In this document: piece by piece, positions 1-5,608 of the stretch
Position numbering within the stretch: the stretch's first letter is position 1
Layout: the number at the start of each line of letters is the position of its first letter
From: an uncultured Bacteroidales bacterium
GTDB lineage: Bacteria; Bacteroidota; Bacteroidia; Bacteroidales; UBA932
Direction: 5' to 3'
Length of the DNA stretch: 11,296 bases
Assembly: GCA_934725285.1 (NCBI GenBank)
Contig: CAKVBK010000056.1
Coordinates: 1-11,296, forward strand
The notes under the pieces: generated by a model
What the model saw: the letters and a program-made list of their open reading frames with translations, nothing else
Databases searched by the model: none
What the model was told of the DNA's origin: nothing
Position numbers and translations under genes: made by a program

Positions 1-74
1 ACCCAACCGGCGAGAGTCACCTTCTGCCCGACATTCTCAATGCGGAGTTCCCCGCACGTGTGTGTTCTGTACAT
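1..74 (-). CDS. aspS: Aspartyl-tRNA synthetase, N-terminal fragment (runs off the window)
   Basis: Only the first 24 codons plus two bases are in the window. The ATG at 74 begins [10 protein letters not shown], followed by an [14 protein letters not shown] stretch. This matches the conserved start of bacterial AspRS, where a short lead-in to the anticodon-binding OB fold reads roughly R-T-x-x-C-G-E-L-R and then V-x-L-x-G-W-V. The enzyme charges tRNA-Asp with aspartate in the cytoplasm. The catalytic domain lies outside the window, so completeness cannot be judged. The gene has its own upstream space of about 370 bp with a TAACTTTG promoter-like element, so it is probably transcribed independently of the import operon before it. 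Identification rests on a short but distinctive N-terminus. Confidence 0.85.
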   Translation of the reverse strand, partial: MYRTHTCGELRIENVGQKVTLAGW

Positions 75-137
75 ATTGATATGTTTTGAATATTCTTCTT
101 TCAGCGGCCCGCAGAGCCCCCACGAACCAACAACTTG

Positions 138-145
138 CAAAGTTA
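138..145 (-). promoter_or_regulatory. Candidate aspS promoter, Bacteroidota -7 element
   Basis: The minus strand reads TAACTTTG, a perfect match to the TAnnTTTG -7 consensus recognised by the Bacteroidota primary sigma factor. It lies 63 bp upstream of the aspS ATG. No good TTG-type -33 element is seen at the usual 19 to 21 bp upstream, so the call rests on the -7 box and on position. Confidence 0.5.
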
Positions 146-248
146 GCAATTTATCCCCAAGAATGATTGAATATGGCTGATTTTCATTCCTGATCCTCAA
201 TAATCGAGGATTGCGAAAGAGCATCATACATCAAATTCCGTTCAAATC

Positions 249-284
249 TATGAACACTTTTTGATACATCAAAAAATGTTCATA
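249..284. repeat. Long A/T-rich inverted repeat (hairpin or operator)
   Basis: Arms of 8 + 8 bp (TATGAACA and TTTTTGAT) are mirrored exactly by ATCAAAAA and TGTTCATA, with a single C/A mismatch between the two blocks and a 2-base centre. On the minus strand it would fold upstream of the aspS promoter element and downstream of the import operon. The near-perfect symmetry fits a dimeric regulator's operator or part of a termination structure. The sequence alone does not decide between them. Confidence 0.6.
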
Positions 285-351
285 TAAATAATTGCACGAA
301 CCACCTTGTTCAACGTGATGGGCAACTGTGTGGTCATCAACGAATAACACA

Positions 352-386
352 ACTGTCCTCCCACCCGTAACGGGCAGAAGGACAGT
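352..386 (-). terminator. Nested hairpin, possible transcription terminator of the import operon
   Basis: An 8-bp outer stem (ACTGTCCT with AGGACAGT) encloses an internal loop and a 5-bp GC-rich inner stem (CCCGT with ACGGG, one-base centre as written). It is the first strong hairpin downstream of the last gene of the minus-strand operon. On the minus strand it is followed by a moderately T-rich TTGTGTTATTCGTT, not a clean U tract. Terminator function is therefore plausible but uncertain. A structured RNA or repeat element is an alternative. Confidence 0.4.
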
Positions 387-441
387 ATGGTATAGAAGTG
401 TCAAGCAGAGCATTAGGCTCCACGAATATATTCAAGATCAG

Positions 442-669
442 CTATTCGGACTTCCCGGAAGGAAGGAGTTTGCCCAACAAGATGACGAGAGACTCGAGAA
501 TCAATATTCCCAGAGCCACGAATCCTCCGGTCCGATGGTCGAGATAGAACAACAGGCTGGCGGCCAGAAGGACATACTGAATGACTTTGTTGTGCTGAAG
601 GAACGAACTGATCAGCACGAGGGCACCAAGGTTGATGGTGTTGGAGATACGTTGAGAAGAATTGGTCAT
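442..669 (-). CDS. Small hydrophobic membrane protein, unknown function
   Basis: This 75-residue frame starts with ATG 6 bp after the stop of the preceding BACON-type lipoprotein gene and reads in the operon direction, so it could be the last gene of the import operon. After a polar N-terminus it has hydrophobic stretches at about residues 13-24, 29-42 and 48-70. It would be an inner-membrane protein with two or three helices. A His-Arg pair sits in the loop near residue 45, and the tail is short and polar (PSGKSE). I recognise no family. The case for it is its position, frame and membrane-like composition. The case against it is its short length and the absence of a clear ribosome-binding site, although Bacteroidota genes often lack one. 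A chance open frame remains possible. Confidence 0.45.
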   Translation of the reverse strand: MTNSSQRISNTINLGALVLISSFLQHNKVIQYVLLAASLLFYLDHRTGGFVALGILILESLVILLGKLLPSGKSE

Positions 670-675
670 AGCTTT

Positions 676-1737
676 CTATTTCTTGTAGAGAGTCACATTG
701 TATAATTTCTTCCCCACCGCCACTTTCCAACGATTGGCACTGTTCAGTGTATGGGACTTGAACAGTTCAAACTGAACCGATGATATTTCCTTGCCGGCCC
801 AAGAGCCTACATCCACCATCGGTGCCTGATATTTTCCGGTAGCCTTGTCAAGGGTAAGCGTGAAAGACACATAATAGCTGGATGACCAACTTACATAACC
901 GCTGCCATACACAATCGTATAGATGTACGCTGCGGCGTCCTTATAGACAGTCTCACCGCAAGCCAGTCCACCCGAGACCTTGAATGAAAGATCCCTCTCA
1001 TTGAACTGAGTCGCAAACGATACCTTTGCATCCGGGAAATCCATCTTGAAGGTTCCGTCTTGGGGATCGTAATCCTTGAAGTTTACCTTCATTGTGTCAA
1101 CCTTGCTGCCGGTGGCCGTGGTTGTTCCTACCCAATAATATTCCCCGGCGAAAACATTATCGAAAGACCACTGCTCGATTTGGATCTTCTTGGTTCCTAT
1201 TGTGATATTTCCGGTCCTTAATAAGCCGGTCGTGTTGTCAGCAGCTTTTATCACCACCTTGCCATCCGCATAAGAGGCCGAAAGCCAATCCACATCAGCC
1301 TCGCTCTCCGGCTCATAGTTATTATGGGTAAGAGGAATCTCCACAAAACCATTCACATCTTCCACGTGGTAAGAATCCTCTGCCTCCGGCAGAAGAAAAT
1401 ATAAGCCATACTGGTGAGCGGTAACCTTGGCGGTTCCTTCCCCGGAAGTGATAAGAATGTCAGCGTAACGGTTGTCAAGGCCATCATATTCGGAGACTGT
1501 CACTGTTATGGTTCCTCCGTTCACCGATGTTGTGCACCACGGACGGGATGACACAGCGGTCACCGTTTCCTGTGCCCCGACAACAACAGTCCCCGTTCCA
1601 CCGGATGGTTGGAAAGTCAGATCCGCTGAGATCACATTAATAGACTTCTGGACTTCATAATCACCTTCACCGCTCTCGCAAGCCACAAGGGAGAAGAGAG
1701 GCAGGGCTATAAGGAATAAATATATCTTTCTCATCAT
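676..1737 (-). CDS. BACON-domain surface lipoprotein, accessory to SusCD
   Basis: This is a predicted lipoprotein of 353 residues. Two adjacent ATG codons open a signal peptide ending in the lipobox LVAC, with Cys20 as the lipidated residue. The acidic tract ESGEGD follows, of the kind that directs Bacteroidota lipoproteins to the cell surface. Residues about 35-110 look like a BACON domain: a beta-rich fold with a SSRPWC segment around Trp67, then alternating TITVTV strands and a YADILITSG stretch. Residues about 112-190 look like a second, more divergent copy (DWLSASY near Trp151, IEQW ending at Trp190). The remainder, about 195-353, is beta-rich and unassigned. BACON domains sit in surface proteins of nutrient-uptake loci and often act as spacers or substrate-contact modules. 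The gene follows the DUF4302 gene by 3 bp, so they are surely co-transcribed. No catalytic motif is seen. A substrate-binding or complex-assembly role is inference. Confidence 0.85.
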   Translation of the reverse strand: MMRKIYLFLIALPLFSLVACESGEGDYEVQKSINVISADLTFQPSGGTGTVVVGAQETVTAVSSRPWCTTSVNGGTITVTVSEYDGLDNRYADILITSGEGTAKVTAHQYGLYFLLPEAEDSYHVEDVNGFVEIPLTHNNYEPESEADVDWLSASYADGKVVIKAADNTTGLLRTGNITIGTKKIQIEQWSFDNVFAGEYYWVGTTTATGSKVDTMKVNFKDYDPQDGTFKMDFPDAKVSFATQFNERDLSFKVSGGLACGETVYKDAAAYIYTIVYGSGYVSWSSSYYVSFTLTLDKATGKYQAPMVDVGSWAGKEISSVQFELFKSHTLNSANRWKVAVGKKLYNVTLYKK

Positions 1738-1740
1738 TTT

Positions 1741-3054
1741 CTATTTTTTAACAAGAGCGTACACAAACGGTAATTTGTCGAGTTCGCCTGGGAATCGCCA
1801 GCCCGAATTTGCGGCGACCACGCCAAGGCTTGAACCCTTCGCACTATAACGACGAAGCTGGAATGCGTCTGAATGACGTGTTGTGCTCCAAGTATATGCC
1901 GCATTGATGTAATAAATCGGCTTTGCCTCATCACCGTTCCACGTGGTTACGCCAAACACTTTATTGGCAACAGTCTGATAAGATGTAGTCTTGCTGTCCC
2001 CGGCTATCAGGCGGACCTGATTTCCATTCTCCATAGTCCCGAGAATCTGATGCGTCCAGCTAAGGGTACCATTATACCTGTCATAATTCCAAGTGATTAA
2101 ATAATTGTCATTCAACCCAGACATAAGGTAAGTGGAATTCTTTTCCCCAGGAGTAAGGGTGACCGGCAACGAATCATATTCCATATCCTCTTCGCCATCG
2201 CGGTTGAAAACCAACAGATAATCACCGGCATATTCAGAGAACCTTCTATATCCCTCCGGCACAACACCCTGAAAGACATCTGCAGAACCTGGGATGGACA
2301 ACTTGAACGTAGATTCGTCAAAAACGAGTTCCTCAATAGAAACAGATCCTATCGTGACAGGCTTGTAAAGCCTTACTCCATCGAGAGTATAGACATAGGC
2401 CACAGATTCAGACTCATCTCCGAATGAGAATGTGAGCTGGCGGTCATCCCTATCTATTGCCACCGAAGTTTCGACTCCTCCTACAGTTCCATTCATACCT
2501 TCTATCACAAAGTCACCTACCGAACCTTCAAGTTTTTGGAAATATGTCGGAGCGTCATCATCAAGAGGGTACATCGTAATTATGTTACCGGAACGACGTC
2601 CCATCATCTTGACGTGATCTTTATCAGCCTCAAGGATCATAAACTCGAAATCTCCTCCCATACCTTGGTACTTTTTCGAAGAAGGGGTGGCGAAATAATG
2701 AATATATTCATTTCTGGTGTCAAATGACAGCATAGGCCCCGTGTCACTGCCAAGGCGGTACAAACTTGTCAAAGTCTTGCTGACATCCTCGGCCAACTCA
2801 AAGCCCACCTCTACGGATCCTTGATCAAACTTGAGAGTATAGGTAAAGCCTCCGTAAATCTGAGACTTGTCCGGGAAATAATACATCACCCAACCATTCT
2901 CCGGTTCGGCAAGAATCTTCTGGACATCGGCAAGATACTCCACCATCCTTGCGGAAGGGGACTCGTCAAACACATCCGACTGATCCTTCAGACAGGATTG
3001 GAATACCAGCCCCAAAAAAACAGCGGTAAAAAGCACTTTAATATTTGTCTTCAT
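1741..3054 (-). CDS. DUF4302 family lipoprotein of the SusCD operon
   Basis: This is a 437-residue predicted lipoprotein. Its signal peptide ends at VFQSC with Cys21 lipidated, followed by LKDQSD, a plausible surface-export signal. The DUF4302 hallmarks are present in order: NGWVMYYFPD near residues 53-62, IYGGFTYTLKF near 66-76, TSLYRLGSDTGPMLSFDT near 96-113 followed by an EYIHYF core, and GMGGDFEFMIL near 131-141. DUF4302 proteins are restricted to Bacteroidota and typically lie next to SusC/SusD and a zinc metallohydrolase lipoprotein, as here. The function of the family is not established. A part in capturing or presenting substrate at the cell surface is the usual inference. The gene begins 14 bp after the metallohydrolase stop and ends 3 bp before the next lipoprotein, so the operon assignment is strong. 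The length looks normal and no damage is seen. Confidence 0.9.
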   Translation of the reverse strand: MKTNIKVLFTAVFLGLVFQSCLKDQSDVFDESPSARMVEYLADVQKILAEPENGWVMYYFPDKSQIYGGFTYTLKFDQGSVEVGFELAEDVSKTLTSLYRLGSDTGPMLSFDTRNEYIHYFATPSSKKYQGMGGDFEFMILEADKDHVKMMGRRSGNIITMYPLDDDAPTYFQKLEGSVGDFVIEGMNGTVGGVETSVAIDRDDRQLTFSFGDESESVAYVYTLDGVRLYKPVTIGSVSIEELVFDESTFKLSIPGSADVFQGVVPEGYRRFSEYAGDYLLVFNRDGEEDMEYDSLPVTLTPGEKNSTYLMSGLNDNYLITWNYDRYNGTLSWTHQILGTMENGNQVRLIAGDSKTTSYQTVANKVFGVTTWNGDEAKPIYYINAAYTWSTTRHSDAFQLRRYSAKGSSLGVVAANSGWRFPGELDKLPFVYALVKK

Positions 3055-3068
3055 ATTCGATTTCTTAA

Positions 3069-3971
3069 TTAGTCAAGGCTCAAATCTGTCAGGTCAACCT
3101 TTCCTGCCACCAACTCTTCTTGGCGGCGAAGGACGGTGGAACGAAGGATATCAATGTCTACGTTGAATGAGTCCTTCATATAGGAACGCACATAATCAAG
3201 TTTGGTTTTAAGAAGTTCCGCGCCGTCACTTCCGTCAGCGGCGGCTGAAACCAATTGTTTGTCCCACCAAGCCTCGTCATTGGTGACATAGAGAGAAAGT
3301 ATCTCAGCAAAATCCTCACCCGCCGAGTGTTGCGCATATGCTGAGATGTATCCTCGCTTAAGATAACCGCTGTTGTAAGGAGATGAGCTCCAGCTGTCAG
3401 CCACGTATGTGGTGCCAGTCACCTCACGGAATCCGGCAGGATAATCCCTTGTCTGATTGAGAATGTGGGTAAACTCGTGATGGATAGTCTTGATGTAGTG
3501 GCTGTTAAGATTCGAAGCGGAGTTCAGGTAACCTTTAAGGTAATTCACTCCGGCGAGGAGTATCTTCTTGCCACTCTCGGCTGTTCCAAGGATGTAGGTT
3601 CCATTGTTCTTATACTGCCAATCTCCGATGAGGAAGAACTCCTTAGGGAAATACTGGCGCGTGAAGTCAATGCCGCCGACCTCGTCATAAGTATCGACGC
3701 AGAGGAACTTCACGACGTGAGCCATAAGCACAGAGCATTCATATTCGGCAGGAACGGTGTAGTAGTTGAGATCAGACTCTATGTTCTCATAACGGTACTT
3801 GAACTCAATGTTGTAAGGTGAGACATAGTTAGCCTCAAGCCATTTGTCGAAATCGTTTTTCTGATACTGGTCTATCGTTATGACACTTTCCGGATCCAGT
3901 TTGTCCTCTGAGCAGGAAGTACCGGTTGCAAGAATCGCCGCCGCGACCAGAAAATATGCAAATCTTTTCAT
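3069..3971 (-). CDS. SusCD-associated zinc metallohydrolase (putative HExxH metallopeptidase) lipoprotein
   Basis: Starting at the ATG at 3971, this is a 300-residue lipoprotein. The signal peptide ends in TGTSC with Cys20 lipidated, followed by acidic SEDK. The zinc-binding HExxH motif is intact in IHHEFTHILNQ, with His165, Glu166 as catalytic base and His169. A downstream AGEDFAEILSLYV segment near residues 217-229 is a good source of the third, acidic zinc ligand. The pattern matches the substrate-import-associated zinc metallohydrolase lipoproteins and putative zinc-binding metallopeptidases encoded next to SusC/SusD. It would act on the cell surface, probably on a peptide bond, though the family's substrate is not proven. 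An in-frame TTG six bases upstream (3977) could also start it, but the ATG gives a cleaner signal peptide. The gap to susD (36 bp) is the widest in the operon and holds one copy of the 20-bp repeat. Confidence 0.9.
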   Translation of the reverse strand: MKRFAYFLVAAAILATGTSCSEDKLDPESVITIDQYQKNDFDKWLEANYVSPYNIEFKYRYENIESDLNYYTVPAEYECSVLMAHVVKFLCVDTYDEVGGIDFTRQYFPKEFFLIGDWQYKNNGTYILGTAESGKKILLAGVNYLKGYLNSASNLNSHYIKTIHHEFTHILNQTRDYPAGFREVTGTTYVADSWSSSPYNSGYLKRGYISAYAQHSAGEDFAEILSLYVTNDEAWWDKQLVSAAADGSDGAELLKTKLDYVRSYMKDSFNVDIDILRSTVLRRQEELVAGKVDLTDLSLD

Positions 3972-3988
3972 ATTCAAATTATTTAATA

Positions 3989-4008
3989 TACTAAACGCGG
4001 AGTTTAAC
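3989..4008 (+). repeat. 20-bp repeat, downstream copy (inverted partner at 8952-8971)
   Basis: The plus strand reads TACTAAACGCGGAGTTTAAC, the exact reverse complement of 8952-8971. It has an internal dyad, TAAAC-GCGGA-GTTTA at 3992-4006, with an asymmetric 5-bp centre that sets its direction. It occupies the susD-metallohydrolase gap and its last base is the last base of the susD stop codon. A second dyad with a related core lies immediately beside it at 4011-4024. Confidence 0.95.
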
Positions 4009-5594
4009 TACGAACGCGGGTTCGGAGTCACACCCGCCGCGATGACTCTGACCGGAAGCTGAATCGCCCTTCGCGGGTCATCAAGAAGCATCGAATCGGT
4101 GAGCTCATCCGGATTTCCTTTCAGATCCATACTTCTGCGGTGAATCTCGATTCCGAAACGCTTGACATCGAACCAACGCTGGCCAAGACCGAGAGACTCT
4201 ACTCTTTTGGCGGCAAGTATGCACTGATACATAGCTTCTTCCTGCGATCCTTCCTCAACCGCGCCGAAAACCGGATTTATGTGTTTCTTGACAGTGGACT
4301 TGTTCCACTCCCAGTAATCCACGCCATCATAGAAAGCCTTGATGGAAGCCGGTGTCATATCAGCCTTGGTCGTGTTGCAGTTGTGCACCCAAAGATTCAG
4401 ATCCTCGCAAGCCTTGTTGTAGTCTCCAAGATGCACATAAGCCTCAGCCCTGTTCAGAAGGCACTCGTCGGTGCTGAGCGCAGGGTAAACAGTTCTGAGG
4501 AAGCCGATTCCAGCGACAGGGTCTGTGTACTGGAATATTCTTGGGCATCTCCAGAAGATCACCCTGTCCATACTTCCAATATAAACCGCTGGTGCGTCCT
4601 TGTAAGCTGAATTACCCCAAGGTTGGTTGGCCTGACAATCTTCATTTTTAGCGAGATACGCTCCGTGGGAGTACATTGACGCCGTGCTATAGGCTCCGAA
4701 AGCCTGACCCATCACAGAGAAAGCCGTGAAAAGGAGCAGGTTGGCGTTGACTGAAGGATCCACGTAATGGAGGGTTGTCGGCTGCTGCTGAGGACTGCCG
4801 TTCGGCATTGTCGCAAGGACATCATAGTCCCTGAGCATTGTGGACGGAGATGAGCCAAGGCAAAGGTCCGCATACTTGATCACCTGATCGTACTTCTCGT
4901 AGAAGAGATAGAAACGGGCGGCGAAAGCATAGGCGGCGAGCTTGTTGAAATGGTACTTCGGCACGGTGTAGTTGTCATCTCCGACAAGAGCGAGGCCCTT
5001 CACAAGGTCTTCCTCGATCTGGGCATAGACATCAGCCACGTTGCCTCTTTCATAATGAGGGGCAAGAGTGGTCTCCGGCTTGGTCATGTACGGTATGCCA
5101 AGATCAGTGGCGCTTGTCTGCTTGTTGTACTGGAGGCAGAACATATTCACAAGGATGAAGTGGGAGTATGCGCGGCAAAGGTAAGCCTCCCCGAGAGCCT
5201 GGCTCAAGGCAGTGGAGGTTTCCGGACCGCCGAGGCCATCAATCGCGATGATGGCCTGATTGGCCGAAGCGATGGCGGAATAGTAGGATCCCCAAATTCT
5301 CTCCGTGGACTCGTTGTTGGACTCCTCCAGCTCGCTCCACTCATAGATGGAATCAAAGAAACGGCTTGTTCCCGTGTACTGGATGCCATAGTTGTCCACA
5401 TTGTCGGAATAGAACTCGGCTATGAGGATGTGGTCGTTCTCGGAATATGCCGATCCGAGAAGCGAGATCACTTTCTCCTCGGAATCAACAGTGGCTCTGT
5501 TGTCCGGAGTCGTGTCGAGAAACTTGTTGCAGGCGGAAAGACCGGCCAAAGCGAAGGTTGCCGCCAGGATGTATGTTGTCTTGAGTGTTTTCAT
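4008..5594 (-). CDS. susD: SusD/RagB-family nutrient-binding outer membrane lipoprotein
   Basis: This is a 528-residue lipoprotein. Its signal peptide ends at LSAC (Cys22 lipidated) and is followed by the classic SusD opening NKFLDTTPDN. The RagB/SusD hallmarks are present: a TPR-rich helical segment including EAYLCRAYSHFILVNMF near residues 136-152, a LNRAEAYVHLGDY repeat in the second half, LGLGQRWFDVKRFG near the C-terminus, and a tail of DDPRRAIQLPV type ending in NPR. SusD proteins form the hinged lid over the SusC barrel at the cell surface and bind substrate before import. The gene starts 14 bp after susC. It ends in a small dyad (4011-4024) and abuts the 20-bp repeat. The symbol denotes the family. 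The substrate is not starch by implication. A peptide-binding role, as in RagB of Porphyromonas, is as likely as a glycan role, given the metallopeptidase neighbour. Confidence 0.95.
   Translation of the reverse strand: MKTLKTTYILAATFALAGLSACNKFLDTTPDNRATVDSEEKVISLLGSAYSENDHILIAEFYSDNVDNYGIQYTGTSRFFDSIYEWSELEESNNESTERIWGSYYSAIASANQAIIAIDGLGGPETSTALSQALGEAYLCRAYSHFILVNMFCLQYNKQTSATDLGIPYMTKPETTLAPHYERGNVADVYAQIEEDLVKGLALVGDDNYTVPKYHFNKLAAYAFAARFYLFYEKYDQVIKYADLCLGSSPSTMLRDYDVLATMPNGSPQQQPTTLHYVDPSVNANLLLFTAFSVMGQAFGAYSTASMYSHGAYLAKNEDCQANQPWGNSAYKDAPAVYIGSMDRVIFWRCPRIFQYTDPVAGIGFLRTVYPALSTDECLLNRAEAYVHLGDYNKACEDLNLWVHNCNTTKADMTPASIKAFYDGVDYWEWNKSTVKKHINPVFGAVEEGSQEEAMYQCILAAKRVESLGLGQRWFDVKRFGIEIHRRSMDLKGNPDELTDSMLLDDPRRAIQLPVRVIAAGVTPNPRS
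4011..4024. repeat. Small dyad at the end of susD, beside the 20-bp repeat
   Basis: CGAAC-GCGG-GTTCG forms a perfect 5-bp stem with a 4-base centre. It lies inside the last codons of susD (Asn-Pro-Arg-Ser-stop). Its core AACGCGG..GTT is the same as the core of the 20-bp repeat two bases further along, so the two dyads are tandem and related. Confidence 0.7.
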
Positions 5595-5608
5595 AACTTT
5601 TCTTGTGT

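Larger units (their letters stand above)
75..441. other. Intergenic region between the import operon and aspS
   Basis: This 367-bp stretch carries no convincing gene. Short open frames on both strands here lack family resemblance and run through the hairpins. It holds a nested GC-containing hairpin at 352-386, a long A/T-rich hairpin at 249-284, a small ATCCTC/GAGGAT dyad at 193-211, a 10-bp direct repeat (ATACATCAAA at 226-235 and 264-273) and the aspS -7 element at 138-145. A small RNA cannot be excluded, but nothing identifies one. Confidence 0.6.

Noticed and set aside
328-705. Open frame of 125 codons on the plus strand
   Set aside because: It runs antisense through the small membrane-protein frame and the nested hairpin, its product is low in recognisable motifs, and it opposes every other gene in the window.
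413-730. Open frame of 105 codons on the minus strand
   Set aside because: It overlaps the end of the BACON lipoprotein gene in a different frame and has no membrane or domain features. The 442-669 frame fits the operon better.
3972-3977. Upstream TTG start for the metallohydrolase
   Set aside because: The ATG at 3971 is two codons in, is a stronger start codon, and gives a standard lipoprotein signal peptide beginning MKRF.
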